This document shows, one piece after another, positions 15,825 to 26,010 of a stretch of 64,000 nt of DNA. Numbering within the stretch: position 1 is the stretch's first letter; each line of letters starts with the position of its first letter. A model generated the notes under the pieces. It did not search any database. It worked only from the letters and a program-made list of their open reading frames with translations, and was not told the origin of the DNA. Origin of the DNA: Rhodospirillales bacterium BBD 1991-14 (GTDB taxonomy: Bacteria; Pseudomonadota; Alphaproteobacteria; Kiloniellales; Kiloniellaceae); NCBI GenBank assembly GCA_001657395.1, contig LYSY01000003.1, forward strand, positions 310,001-374,000, in the 5' to 3' direction. The position numbers and the translations under genes are program-made.

Positions 15825-16766
15825 ATGTTGCGCATCGCAAGCCTCGGCGAGTGCATGATCGAACTCTCTGAGAGCACCGGCAGCCTCGAAGGCGGCGGCC
15901 TGAACCACGACGGCGCCGCCGCCATGCAGCGCACCTTTGGCGGTGACACCCTGAACACCGCAGTCTACCTGGCGCGCAGCCTGACGCCGGGCAGCGGCCA
16001 GGTCTCCTACGTCACGGCCCTGGGCGACGACCCCTTCAGTGCGGAGATGGTCGCCGCCTGGCGGCGCGAAGGGCTGGAAACCGGGCTCGTCGAACGCCTG
16101 TCCGGACGGCTGCCGGGCCTCTACGTCATCCGCACCGATGCGCAGGGGGAGCGGACCTTCCACTACTGGCGCAATGCCGCCGCCGCCCGTGAGATGCTGC
16201 GGGCAGACCGGGAACCAGACCTGACCGAGGCGCTCTCCGGCTTCGACCTGATCTATCTGTCCGGCATCACCCTGGGCATCCTCGATGCCGACAGCCGGGA
16301 GCGGCTTTACCGCCTGCTGGAGACCCTGCGCGGCAGCGGCAGCCGCATCGCCTTCGACACCAACTACCGCCCGCGGCTGTGGCGCGACCAGGCCCAGGCG
16401 CAGGAGGCCGTGCGCCGGACGCTGGCCCTGGCCGACATCGCCCTGCCGACCCACGAAGACGAGGCCGCACTGTTCGGCGACGGATCGCCCGAGGCGACGG
16501 CGCAGCGGCTGCACGGACTGGGGGTCGGCGAAGTGGTGGTCAAGTGCGGCGCCACACCCTGCCTTGTCAGTCTCGAAGGCCGGCAGACAAGCGTCGCCGG
16601 TGAGACGGTCGCAAGGCCGGTGGACACCACCGCCGCCGGGGACTCCTTCAACGGTGCCTACCTTGCCGCGCGCCTGGGCGGCGCCGGCGCCGAGGAAGCC
16701 GCTGCTGCCGGCCACGCCCTGGCCGGGCGGGTGATCCGGACCAAGGGCGCGATCATCCCGGCCTGA
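15825..16766 (+). CDS. kdgK: 2-dehydro-3-deoxygluconokinase (PfkB family)
   Basis: A 313-residue PfkB sugar kinase. It opens with the family GECMIELS, has the FGGDTLNTAVYLAR substrate-loop motif (about residues 45-58), and contains the KdgK-typical FDTNYRPRLW segment (about 181-190) and ADIALPTHEDEAALFG. The ATP/anion-hole signature DTTAAGDSFNGAYLAARL near residue 270 carries the catalytic Asp. The reaction phosphorylates 2-keto-3-deoxygluconate for the Entner-Doudoroff route. No KDPG aldolase or uronate genes are adjacent, so the physiological source of substrate is not visible here. Confidence 0.85.
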   Translation: MLRIASLGECMIELSESTGSLEGGGLNHDGAAAMQRTFGGDTLNTAVYLARSLTPGSGQVSYVTALGDDPFSAEMVAAWRREGLETGLVERLSGRLPGLYVIRTDAQGERTFHYWRNAAAAREMLRADREPDLTEALSGFDLIYLSGITLGILDADSRERLYRLLETLRGSGSRIAFDTNYRPRLWRDQAQAQEAVRRTLALADIALPTHEDEAALFGDGSPEATAQRLHGLGVGEVVVKCGATPCLVSLEGRQTSVAGETVARPVDTTAAGDSFNGAYLAARLGGAGAEEAAAAGHALAGRVIRTKGAIIPA

Positions 16767-16804
16767 AGCTCCCACCGGGTGCCGAAAATAGCCCCGGCGA
16801 CGCT

Positions 16805-16832
16805 CTTGACGCCGGCGCTGGAGTTCCCACGT
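16805..16832 (+). promoter_or_regulatory. possible heat-shock (RpoH) promoter of groESL
   Basis: CTTGAC (16805-16810) followed after 15 bases by CCCACGT (16826-16832) resembles an RpoH-type -35/-10 pair (CTTGAA and CCCCATNT). It lies just upstream of the CIRCE element. It is a consensus match only. Confidence 0.4.
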
Positions 16833-16842
16833 GCATCCTACG

Positions 16843-16869
16843 TTAGCACTCTTGCAACGAGAGTGCTAA
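16843..16869 (+). promoter_or_regulatory. CIRCE element (HrcA operator)
   Basis: A perfect inverted repeat TTAGCACTC-N9-GAGTGCTAA, the binding site of the heat-shock repressor HrcA. It ends 37 bases before the groES start, so the groESL operon is expected to be repressed by HrcA at low temperature. hrcA itself is not in the window. Confidence 0.97.
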
Positions 16870-16906
16870 GATCGTGCCAGTTCACATCCAACAAGGGGAA
16901 AGTTCG

Positions 16907-18921
<2,015 letters not shown>

Positions 18922-18944
18922 AAACAGTCTGAACCAATGCGCTC

Positions 18945-18976
18945 AGGGGCCGGTCATCGACCGGCCCCTTTCTTTT
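18945..18976 (+). terminator. intrinsic terminator after groEL
   Basis: GGGGCCGGTC (18946-18955) pairs perfectly with GACCGGCCCC (18959-18968) around a 3-nt ATC loop, followed by TTTCTTTT. It is positioned 25 bases after the groEL stop. Confidence 0.95.
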
Positions 18977-18998
18977 GGTCCGGCGCCTGACCTGCCGC

Positions 18999-19877
18999 TC
19001 AGAGGCCGTCGACCGGGATCTTCAGGTACGAGATTCCGTTGTCTTCCGGTGCCGGCAGGTGGCCGGCGCGCATGTTCACCTGCACCGCCGGCAGCAGCAG
19101 GACGGGCATGGAAAGCCCGGCGTCGCGCCCTTCGCGCAGGGTGACGAAGTCCTCCTCACCCATCCCGTCGTGCAGGTGGATGTTCTTCGCCCGCTGCTCG
19201 GCCACCGTGGTTTCCCAGGCAAAGACATCGCGCCCCGGCGCCTTGTAATCGTGGCAGAGAAACAGCCGCGTCTCGGGCGGCAGCGCGAGAATGCGCCTGA
19301 CAGAATGATAAAGCTGGCGCGCGTCGCCGCCGGGAAAGTCGGTGCGCGCCGAGCCGTAGTCGGGCATGAAGAGGGTGTCGCCCACGAAAGCCGCATCGCC
19401 GATGACATAGGTGATGCAGGCCGGCGTGTGGCCCGGCGTCGCCAGGACCTCTGCCGTCAGGCCGCCAATCGCAAAACGCTCGCCGTCCCGGAACAGATGG
19501 TCGAACTGGCTGCCGTCGGCGGCAAAGCCGCCGTCCAGGTTGTAGACACTGCGAAAGGCTTCCTGCACCCGGCAGACCTCGGCGCCGATGCCGATGGTCC
19601 CGCCGAGCTTCTGTTGCAGGTAGGGGGCTGCGGTCAGATGATCGGCATGGACATGGGTTTCCAGGATCCAGTCGACGTCCAGGCCCTGCGTCCGCACGAA
19701 GTCGACGATCCGGTCCGCCGAGGCGGTCGAGCGGCGCCCGGATTTCGGATCGTAGTCGAGAACGGAGTCGATGACGGCGGCCCGCCCGCCGCCGGGCTCG
19801 GCCACCACATAGCTGACCGTGAAGGTCGCCTCGTCGAAGAACGCCGTCACCTCCGGCCGGCTGGCTGCTTTGTTCAT
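18999..19877 (-). CDS. blh: persulfide dioxygenase-like MBL-fold protein (Blh/ETHE1 type)
   Basis: A 292-residue metallo-beta-lactamase-fold protein. The metal motif THVHADHL (about residues 69-76), GHTPACITYVIGD and the sulfur-dioxygenase hallmark MPDYGSARTDFPGGDA are all present. The latter is typical of Blh and ETHE1-like enzymes that oxidise glutathione or protein persulfide to sulfite. I use ATG 19877 because GGAG lies seven bases upstream; the open frame continues to 19961 without a better site. It is transcribed divergently from the BigR-like repressor and shares its AT-rich intergenic operator, as in characterised bigR/blh loci. Confidence 0.88.
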   Translation of the reverse strand: MNKAASRPEVTAFFDEATFTVSYVVAEPGGGRAAVIDSVLDYDPKSGRRSTASADRIVDFVRTQGLDVDWILETHVHADHLTAAPYLQQKLGGTIGIGAEVCRVQEAFRSVYNLDGGFAADGSQFDHLFRDGERFAIGGLTAEVLATPGHTPACITYVIGDAAFVGDTLFMPDYGSARTDFPGGDARQLYHSVRRILALPPETRLFLCHDYKAPGRDVFAWETTVAEQRAKNIHLHDGMGEEDFVTLREGRDAGLSMPVLLLPAVQVNMRAGHLPAPEDNGISYLKIPVDGL

Positions 19878-20030
19878 CTTTGCACTCCCTGGCCGAATCG
19901 CTCGCCGAGTCCCTGATATGGGGGAGCCCCTGATATCGGGGCCGCTGCCTGCCTCTTCCATAGCCTGCCCGCAGTGGCGGCCACAATCCTAGCAGTGCGT
20001 CTGGCAGCCCAGCCGGCCTTGACCGAGGCT

Positions 20031-20060
20031 CAATATCTTCATATATATGAATATATGAAT
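20031..20060. promoter_or_regulatory. AT-rich palindromic operator, probable BigR site
   Basis: TTCATATATATGAA (20038-20051) is a perfect 14-bp palindrome inside a longer A/T run, followed by a second ATATGAAT half-site. It sits immediately before and over the start codon of the BigR-like gene, between that gene and divergent blh. BigR-type repressors are known to bind AT-rich palindromes over their own promoters. Confidence 0.6.
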
Positions 20061-20402
20061 GTTCAAGGCATGCAGCAGTCCGCTACCAGGGCGGCCGATC
20101 TGATGAAGGCGCTGTCCAGCGAGACCCGCCTGATGATCCTCTGCCAGTTGGCCGAGGAGGAAAAGACGGTCGGGCGGCTGGCCGAGGCCCTGGGGCTCCG
20201 TCAGGCCGCGGTTTCGCAGCAGCTTGCCCTGCTGCGCAAGGACGGCCTGGTCGCCACCAGGCGGGCGGGACAACAGATCCACTACCGGCTGAACGGGCGG
20301 GAGGCGCGGGCGGTGATCGCTGTGCTCTACGACCTCTTCTGCCGCCGTGACCAGGAACAGACGGAGCGCAGAGCGTCCGGAGCGTTGCAGGACGCAGGCT
20401 AA
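20055..20402 (+). CDS. bigR: ArsR-family persulfide-sensing repressor (BigR/SqrR type)
   Basis: A 115-residue winged-helix repressor. The helix-turn-helix spans about residues 38-64 (VGRLAEALGLRQAAVSQQLALLRKDGLV). Two cysteines, Cys30 in RLMILCQL and Cys96 in VLYDLFC, are 66 residues apart. That is exactly the spacing of the persulfide-sensing pair in SqrR (41/107) and BigR (42/108). The start is uncertain: ATG 20055 gives the expected core but has no clear ribosome site and lies within the palindrome, so a leaderless start or ATG 20070 are alternatives. It should repress blh and the downstream rhodanese until reactive sulfur appears. Confidence 0.85.
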   Translation: MNVQGMQQSATRAADLMKALSSETRLMILCQLAEEEKTVGRLAEALGLRQAAVSQQLALLRKDGLVATRRAGQQIHYRLNGREARAVIAVLYDLFCRRDQEQTERRASGALQDAG

Positions 20403-20416
20403 GGAGATCGAGAACG

Positions 20417-20947
20417 ATGCTGTCACTGAAGACCATTGGCGCCGAAGCGGCGAAAACCATGCTGGACAAGGATCAGGCCGTCCTCATCGACATCCGCGAA
20501 AGCGACGAGTTCGCGCGGGAGCACATTCCCGGCGCCCAGCACCTGCCGCTGTCCGGTTTCGATGCCGCCGACTTCCCCGGCGCGCAGGACAAGATCGCGA
20601 TCTTCCACTGCGCCAGCGGCACCCGCACGGCGGAGGCCGCCCCGCGCATCCTGGAAGCCGGCTTTGCCACGGCCTGCCAGTTGGAGGGCGGGCTTACCGG
20701 GTGGAAGGCCGCGGGCATGACCACTCTGGTCAACCGCCGGGGGCCCATCTCCATGCAGCGCCAGGTGCAGATCACCGCGGGCCTGATGGTGCTGTTGGGC
20801 GTCGTTCTGGGTTTCGCCCTCTCGCCCTGGTTCTTTGCGCTGTCCGGCTTCGTCGGCGCCGGCCTTACCTTCGCCGGGCTTTCCGGCACCTGCGGCATGG
20901 CCAGGCTGCTGGGCCTCATGCCGTGGAACCGTGCGCTGACGGCCTGA
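20417..20947 (+). CDS. rhodanese-DUF2892 fusion membrane protein
   Basis: A 176-residue protein with an N-terminal rhodanese domain (about residues 1-105; active-site loop HCASGTRTA with the catalytic Cys). Its C-terminal DUF2892 segment has two hydrophobic helices and a GTCGMARLLGLMPWNR ending. It probably transfers sulfane sulfur at the inner membrane face. AAGGAG lies ten bases upstream of the ATG, and the gene begins 14 bases after the BigR stop, so it is the second gene of that operon. The same fusion accompanies BigR in related sulfur-oxidation loci. Confidence 0.9.
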   Translation: MLSLKTIGAEAAKTMLDKDQAVLIDIRESDEFAREHIPGAQHLPLSGFDAADFPGAQDKIAIFHCASGTRTAEAAPRILEAGFATACQLEGGLTGWKAAGMTTLVNRRGPISMQRQVQITAGLMVLLGVVLGFALSPWFFALSGFVGAGLTFAGLSGTCGMARLLGLMPWNRALTA

Positions 20948-20992
20948 GCCCCCTTCTGGCCCGTTCAGGCCCCAGGCGTTAGACTCGCGGGC

Positions 20993-21733
20993 GTGGGATT
21001 CGCCAAGGAAGAAGATCTCTACGCCCCCGTGAAAGCCTTCTTCGAGGGCCAGGGCTACGTGGTGAAGGCGGAGGTGCGCGGCTGCGACCTGGTCGCCCGC
21101 CGCGGCGCCGAACCGCCGGTGATCGTGGAACTGAAGACCGGCTTCACCCTGCCGCTGGTGCTGCAGGGTATCGACCGCCTGGCCCTCAGCGACCACGTCT
21201 ACCTGGCGGTGGGTGTCGCGGCAGCGCCCGCCCGCGGCAGCCTTTGGCGCCGCGAACGCCGCGGCATCCGGAAGCTCTGCCGCCGCCTGGGCCTCGGCCT
21301 GCTGGCGGTGCATGAAGCAAGCGGCGGCAAGGATCCGCTGGTGGAACCGCTGCTCGACCCCCTGCCCTACCGCCCGCGCCCCAACCGTAAGCGCCAGGGT
21401 CTGCTGCTGAAGGAGTTCGCCCACAGGGTCGGCGACCCGAACACCGGCGGGCAGACGCGCCGGCCCATCGTCACCGCCTACCGTCAGGCCGCGCTCAGCT
21501 GTGCCGCGCTGCTCCACGAGAACGGCCCGACCAAGGCCGCTGCAGTGGCCGAGGCAACTGCCCTCGCCACAGCACAGCGCATCCTGCAGCGGGATGTCTA
21601 CGGCTGGTTTCAGCGCGTCGACCGCGGCATCTACGCCCTCTCGCCCAAGGGCGAGGAAGCGCTCGCCCTCTATGCGGACGTGGTGACGTCGTTATCGGAA
21701 CACCGCGAGGCTGGAGCCACCGGCCAAAGCTAG
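20993..21733 (+). CDS. DUF2161 protein, PD-(D/E)XK nuclease-like fold
   Basis: A 246-residue protein of the DUF2161 family, common in alphaproteobacteria. The N-terminal part contains a nuclease-like core: EEDLYAPVKAFFEGQGY, then CDLVARR and VIVELKTGF, matching the D...ExK metal site of PD-(D/E)XK enzymes. The C-terminal ~90 residues (from about 150) look like a winged-helix domain ending at YGWFQRVDRGIYALSPKG. The function is not established. The start is GTG 20993. It is 45 bases downstream of the rhodanese gene but probably unrelated in role. Confidence 0.75.
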   Translation: MGFAKEEDLYAPVKAFFEGQGYVVKAEVRGCDLVARRGAEPPVIVELKTGFTLPLVLQGIDRLALSDHVYLAVGVAAAPARGSLWRRERRGIRKLCRRLGLGLLAVHEASGGKDPLVEPLLDPLPYRPRPNRKRQGLLLKEFAHRVGDPNTGGQTRRPIVTAYRQAALSCAALLHENGPTKAAAVAEATALATAQRILQRDVYGWFQRVDRGIYALSPKGEEALALYADVVTSLSEHREAGATGQS

Positions 21734-22461
21734 CGCGCACTGAATCCCTTCGCCGTCAGTTCGGCCCGGCGGAGATCCTGGCCGAAAGTGGTCTTCCACA
21801 TGGCGTTGATGCCGTCGGCGTAGCGCGCCAGCGCCGCCGGCCCTTCGCGGTTGAGCGCGCTCAGCCAGCCCGCATGCATGATCACGAAGAGACGCATCAG
21901 CTCCTCGTCCATGTCCCGCCGCAGCGCCTCCGCGGCGAAGCGCGGGTCCGCCGCCATCGCCGCCGCGTTCTGGGCGAAAGCCGCCTGCACGGCGCCGGCC
22001 GGCGGTTCCTGCCTGTCGTTGGCGATCAGCCAGGCCAGCACCTCGTAGGCCGTCACCGAGCCGGCGAGATTGCGGTGCGGCAGTCCGTAGGGGCCGACGA
22101 TGCCGCGATAGACCTCGACGAAGTCGTGCCGGGCGAACTGCTGCGCCAGGGCCTTGCCGGCCTCTGGGTTGGTGCGGGAGACCCGGGCGACGATGCCGGT
22201 CTCCACCTTGGCGGCGGAGATGGCATCGCCGGTGTAGGCAAAGCGCGCCGGCGCACCGCCCTGATCCCGCAAGGCCCCGGTCTTTGCGCTGAAGGATGAG
22301 CCTGCATCGGGAGTCACCGTCAGCATCATGGCCCGGGTGGTGGTCTGCGATGTGGTCACCCCCGAAAAGTGCTGGGAACCGAGGGCGACGAAGTCCTGGG
22401 CCTGGGCAGCAAGCGGCCATCCCAGAACCAGCAACAGGGCTGCGAGGCACCGTCCCGCCAC
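21730..22461 (-). CDS. secreted protein of unknown function (243 residues)
   Basis: I do not recognise a characterised family. The N terminus MAGRCLAALLLVLGWPLAAQAQ is a clear signal peptide with an AQA cleavage site, so the mature ~221-residue protein is periplasmic or secreted. It is mostly helical, with an internal region EEALRRDMDEELMRLFVIMHAGWL, and has no cysteine after the signal peptide. The start is GTG 22461 with GGAG about five bases upstream. It is convergent with the DUF2161 gene, overlapping by four bases at the ends. The 22462-22744 interval between it and the PAS gene holds no further gene that I can support. Confidence 0.7.
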   Translation of the reverse strand: MAGRCLAALLLVLGWPLAAQAQDFVALGSQHFSGVTTSQTTTRAMMLTVTPDAGSSFSAKTGALRDQGGAPARFAYTGDAISAAKVETGIVARVSRTNPEAGKALAQQFARHDFVEVYRGIVGPYGLPHRNLAGSVTAYEVLAWLIANDRQEPPAGAVQAAFAQNAAAMAADPRFAAEALRRDMDEELMRLFVIMHAGWLSALNREGPAALARYADGINAMWKTTFGQDLRRAELTAKGFSAR

Positions 22462-22744
22462 GACTCTCCCACTCCGATCCGTGAAGCCGGGTGACCATAG
22501 TGAACCTGCCCAGCGTTACCCTTTGTCGATTTCCGGTAGCATTTTTCGCGCCGAAGCAGATGCCGGTTGCCGGCGCGGCCCCGCGCCGGGAGATGTCGGC
22601 GAATGGTACGCGCAGATGTTCCACCCGCGGCTCAAGATCGTCTGGTGCAGCAATCAAATCGTTCTGCTTATTCCGAATTGTTTAGGTTTCTTCCCCTAAT
22701 CTCGGTCACGCTGGAAAGAGAGGAAGCCCCGAGGGGAAAAGGCC

Positions 22745-23236
22745 GTGCCGCAGCCATCACCATCCGCGCGCAGTTTCCTGGAGCGCTGCCCGCAGGAGGT
22801 CGCGGAGATCTTCCGCTACTGGGAGGAGAAGTGCGGCAACCGTGCAATGCCGCGGCGCGCCGATATCGCCCCTGAAGACTTCGTCCGGCAACTGCCCGGC
22901 ATCCTGCTGGTGGATGTCGAAGGCCTGGACGCCAGCGGCGTCGGCATCTACCGCTACCGCGTCGTCGGTACGGCCGAGGTCACCCTGCGCGGCCATGACC
23001 CCACCGGCAAGCGCATCGAGGAGGGCTTCTGGGGCCCGACCCTTGAAGATGTCATCGATTCCTACGAGTTCGTCCGCAAGAACCGGACGTTCCTTTACGA
23101 CCCGAATGCCTACGTGACGCCGGAAGGCCGCCTGAGCAAGGAAAGCACGATCTTCCTGCCGCTGTCCGAGGACGGCATCTCCGTCACCCAGGTGCTGGTC
23201 TACTCCATCAGCCACGAGAGAGACGTCGGCGTCTGA
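22745..23236 (+). CDS. PAS domain protein (PAS_5-like)
   Basis: A 163-residue single-domain protein. After a short N terminus comes IFRYWEEKCGNRAMPRRADIAPEDFVRQLPGILLVDVE, followed by YRYRVVGTAEVTLRGHDPTGKRIEEGF and a C-terminal strand-rich part ISVTQVLVYSI. This is the layout of the short alphaproteobacterial PAS_5-type proteins. They are sensory or ligand-binding folds without an output domain; the ligand is unknown. The start is GTG 22745, preceded by a purine-rich GAGGGGAAAAGG. Confidence 0.75.
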   Translation: MPQPSPSARSFLERCPQEVAEIFRYWEEKCGNRAMPRRADIAPEDFVRQLPGILLVDVEGLDASGVGIYRYRVVGTAEVTLRGHDPTGKRIEEGFWGPTLEDVIDSYEFVRKNRTFLYDPNAYVTPEGRLSKESTIFLPLSEDGISVTQVLVYSISHERDVGV

Positions 23237-23270
23237 CCCGCCGTCATTTCGTCAATCGACCGCTGTCCCG

Positions 23271-24176
23271 TCAGGTCAGTTCGGCAAGCTGGGCAGCGAT
23301 CTCTTCGCCCTTGGGCAGGCTGGGCTGCGCCCCGACGGACCGGCAGGCCAGGCTGCCCGCCACGGCGCCCTGGCGCAGGGCCCGGTCCATCGCCTGGCCC
23401 TCGGCAAGGGCGGCGGCGAAGGCACCGACAAAGGCGTCGCCGGCGGCTGTGGTGTCGACCACCTCGATCGGCAGGGCCGGCACCGAGAACCGGCCCGAGG
23501 GTCCGAAGGAGCGGGCACCGGCGGGCCCCAGGGTGACGATGCAGTCCAGGTCGAAGTCGGCGGCGATCTTGTCGGCGATCGCTTCCGGGTCGCCCTCCGC
23601 AATGCCCAGCTGCGTGCCAAGCTGTCCCGCCTCTGTTTCGTTGACCACCAGCACGTCGAGCTGGCGCAGCGTCTCCTCCGGGATCGGACCGGCAGGCGCC
23701 AGATTCAGGACGACACGCGCGCCCTGCGCCTTGGCGATCTCGACCGCCTTCCAGTTTTCAGCGTGGGTGACCTCCATCTGCAGCAGCAGAACGTCCCCCG
23801 GGGCCAGGGCGGCCGCATCGAGCTGTTCGGCCCGGCTGTCCAGGTTGGCGCCGCTGGCGACGAAGATCAGGTTTTCGCCGGCGGCATCGACGGCAATAAA
23901 GGCGCAGGCGGTCTGCTCCGGGCTCTCGGCAACCAGGCTCAGGTCCACGCCGCCGTCCCGCATGCCGGAGAGCGCAAGGTCGCGAAAACCGTCATTGCCG
24001 ACGGAGCCGATGAAACGCACCGGCGCGCCCGCGAGAGCCGCCGCCAGCGCCTGGTTCGCGCCCTTGCCGCCGGGCACCACTGTGTAGGCCGGGCCGGTCA
24101 CCGTCTCCCCGGGCGCCGGCAGGTGCTTCACCTGGGTGACGAGGTCGGCACTCAAGGACCCGAAGACGGTGATCAT
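23271..24176 (-). CDS. rbsK: ribokinase-family sugar kinase
   Basis: A 301-residue PfkB-family kinase, closest in look to ribokinase. Visible are MITVFGSLSADLV, the PGGKGANQALAAA sugar-binding motif (about residues 36-48), GSVGNDGFRDLAL and the catalytic DTTAAGDAFVGAFAAAL (about 245). It phosphorylates ribose or a related sugar at C5. Its ATG overlaps the aldolase stop by four bases, so the two enzymes are co-translated. The pairing with a class II aldolase rather than a ribose transporter suggests that the true substrate may not be ribose. Confidence 0.85.
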   Translation of the reverse strand: MITVFGSLSADLVTQVKHLPAPGETVTGPAYTVVPGGKGANQALAAALAGAPVRFIGSVGNDGFRDLALSGMRDGGVDLSLVAESPEQTACAFIAVDAAGENLIFVASGANLDSRAEQLDAAALAPGDVLLLQMEVTHAENWKAVEIAKAQGARVVLNLAPAGPIPEETLRQLDVLVVNETEAGQLGTQLGIAEGDPEAIADKIAADFDLDCIVTLGPAGARSFGPSGRFSVPALPIEVVDTTAAGDAFVGAFAAALAEGQAMDRALRQGAVAGSLACRSVGAQPSLPKGEEIAAQLAELT

Positions 24177-25021
24177 GCCGCCGGTTCTTGCGTGGACCTG
24201 GACGTCTTCGCGGCCCGCTTTGCAGGCTTGCGCGCTGCTTTTGCTCGGCCGGAGCCCTTTGTCGTGCTGCGTTTGGCCCCAGAGCTCTTGGCGTCAGTCC
24301 TGTTGGCCGTTGCTTTCGGCGCGTCGCGGCGCGGCGGCGGTTCGACGGCCAGCGCCTCGCCCTTGGCAAGATCCTTGGACTGCTTGCCGTAGCTCTTGAA
24401 GCGGGCCAGCACGTTGTTCATTTCGCGCTTGTTCAGGATGTTCGGCTTACCCATCTGGCGCGCGATCCAATACTGCTGGGCCAGGGTTTCCACCTCGCCC
24501 GCCAGCCACAGCGTCTTGTCGAGATCCTTTGCGAAACAGATCATCCCGTGGTTGGCCAGGAGGCAGGCCGAGCGCCCCTGGAGCGCCTTCAGCATGTTGC
24601 CCGAGAGCTCCTGGGTGCCGAAGGTCGCATAGTCGGCGCAGCGGATGTTGGTGCCGCCGGCGACGCCGATCATGTAGTGGAAGGCCGGAATGCGCTCCTG
24701 CATACAGGCCAGCGCCGTGCAGTAGATCGAGTGGGTGTGCACCACCGCCCCGGCTTCCGGCTTGTTCAGGTAGATGTCGTAGTGCATCCGCCATTCGCTC
24801 GACGGCAGGTAGTCGCCGAAGTAGCCGCCGCCCAGGTCCATCTCCACGATCTGCTCGGGCTTCATCTTCTCGTAGGGGATGCCGGAGGGCGTGATCAGAA
24901 ATCCGCCCTCGATACGGGCCGAGATGTTGCCGGAGGTGCCCTGGTTGATCCCCAGCTCGTTCATCTTCAAACAAGCCGCGATAATGGCTTTGCGCAGGCT
25001 GAGATGCGTTGGATTGGCCAT
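24173..25021 (-). CDS. class II aldolase/adducin family protein with basic C-terminal tail
   Basis: A 282-residue protein. The N-terminal ~215 residues form a fuculose/rhamnulose-phosphate-aldolase fold with GTSGNISAR, TPSGIPYEKM, the catalytic Glu in SSEWRMH, and zinc ligands in VVHTHSIYC and LLANHG. The last ~65 residues are rich in Lys, Ala, Arg and Ser (repeated KRSTTKGSGRAKAARK-type sequence), like a histone-H1-type tail, and are not part of the aldolase fold. It should cleave a ketose-1-phosphate to dihydroxyacetone phosphate and an aldehyde. It overlaps rbsK by four bases. It is a candidate for the DHAP-shunt aldolase acting after MtnA. Confidence 0.85.
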   Translation of the reverse strand: MANPTHLSLRKAIIAACLKMNELGINQGTSGNISARIEGGFLITPSGIPYEKMKPEQIVEMDLGGGYFGDYLPSSEWRMHYDIYLNKPEAGAVVHTHSIYCTALACMQERIPAFHYMIGVAGGTNIRCADYATFGTQELSGNMLKALQGRSACLLANHGMICFAKDLDKTLWLAGEVETLAQQYWIARQMGKPNILNKREMNNVLARFKSYGKQSKDLAKGEALAVEPPPRRDAPKATANRTDAKSSGAKRSTTKGSGRAKAARKPAKRAAKTSRSTQEPAA

Positions 25022-25260
25022 GGTGCCCCGTCACTTGGCTGGAATGGAGCCGGCACTCTATCCGCCGCACCCCGCCGGTTCAACCACACCCCGATGAAAA
25101 GGCCGGAAATCCGGGGCAGAGGACGGTCCTGGGAGCCTCTGAGGCCGCCCGCAGGACTCGCTTGTGCTGACATCATTGAAACGATTATTCCCCTGAGAGG
25201 ACGTCATCTGGAAACGGCGGGCCGCCATGCTGCAGGTTCCATCCTGTCCGGAGAGAATCG

Positions 25261-25809
25261 ATGCCGAAGGCCCTCACCCTTTGGGCACTGGTGCTCAGCG
25301 CCCTGGTCGCCGTGGCCTGCGAAGCCGTGCCCCTGAGCGAGAAATCCGGGAGCGCGCCCGGGACCGCGCTGGACCTCCAGCCGCCGGACGGTTGGGCCTT
25401 GGCACACTCCATAGAGGAAGAAGGCGATCGCAGCGCCAGCCTCTGGCTGCGGCGCGACGAATCCCTGGATGCCTGGACGCAGCGCGTCGCCCTGCGGTCC
25501 TGGACCGGCAGAGGTCCCGGCGAGGGCAACCTACGCAGGCTGCTGGACGGGCGCATGAGCCAGTTCGAGATGAGCTGCCCCGGCGCCCTTACCTGGCGCG
25601 TCCTGGAAGACCACGGCCACGGCCTGCTCTACGAGGTGGTCGCCGAGCCCTGCCTGGGGTTCGCGGCCCATCACATGGTCGGCTATCTGATGGAAACCGC
25701 CGAGGGCCGTCACGACCTGAGCTACATCCGCAAGGGCGGCGTCCTGGCCGAGGGGCCGCGCCATGCCTGGCTCATCTGGGTCCGGCAGCTGCAAGGCACG
25801 GCGATCTAG
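25261..25809 (+). CDS. putative lipoprotein of unknown function
   Basis: A 182-residue exported protein that I do not recognise. MPKALTLWALVLSALVAVAC is a lipoprotein-like signal, with a weak lipobox (AVAC) and Cys20 as the candidate lipidated residue. The mature part contains LDLQPPDGWALAHSIEEEGDRS and further short strand-like segments ending in HAWLIWVRQLQGTAI. Two later cysteines (MSCPGAL and VAEPCLGF) could form a disulfide. GGAGAGA lies upstream of ATG 25261. It reads opposite to its catabolic neighbours and has no obvious partner. Confidence 0.7.
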   Translation: MPKALTLWALVLSALVAVACEAVPLSEKSGSAPGTALDLQPPDGWALAHSIEEEGDRSASLWLRRDESLDAWTQRVALRSWTGRGPGEGNLRRLLDGRMSQFEMSCPGALTWRVLEDHGHGLLYEVVAEPCLGFAAHHMVGYLMETAEGRHDLSYIRKGGVLAEGPRHAWLIWVRQLQGTAI

Positions 25810-25840
25810 GCTGTTTTCCAGTGCGGCCGAGCCCACCTCC

Positions 25841-25945
25841 CGTCATCCCGGACTTGATCCGGGATCCATGATTCCGCCTGCACGATCTCTTCTGACCGGG
25901 ATCACGGCGGCTCCGGAGTGGACCCCGGACCAAGTCCGGGGTGAC
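25841..25945. repeat. extragenic palindromic repeat (GTCAT family)
   Basis: Two long arms face each other: 25841-25867, beginning CGTCATCCCGGACTTGATCC, and 25919-25945, ending in GGGGTGACG. They match at 24 of 27 positions when one is reverse-complemented. It lies between convergent genes and resembles the common alphaproteobacterial extragenic palindromes; see the related copy at 48204-48313. Confidence 0.8.
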
Positions 25946-26010
25946 GATGTGGAGGAGCTGTCAACGGCGTGCGCGTTCAGGTCATCAGAGCGCACCACTC
26001 CGATGCCGTT

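Noticed and set aside
22462-22744. A gene in the 283-base divergent interval
   Set aside because: Only short frames overlapping the flanking genes exist, without ribosome sites; I see a plain intergenic region.
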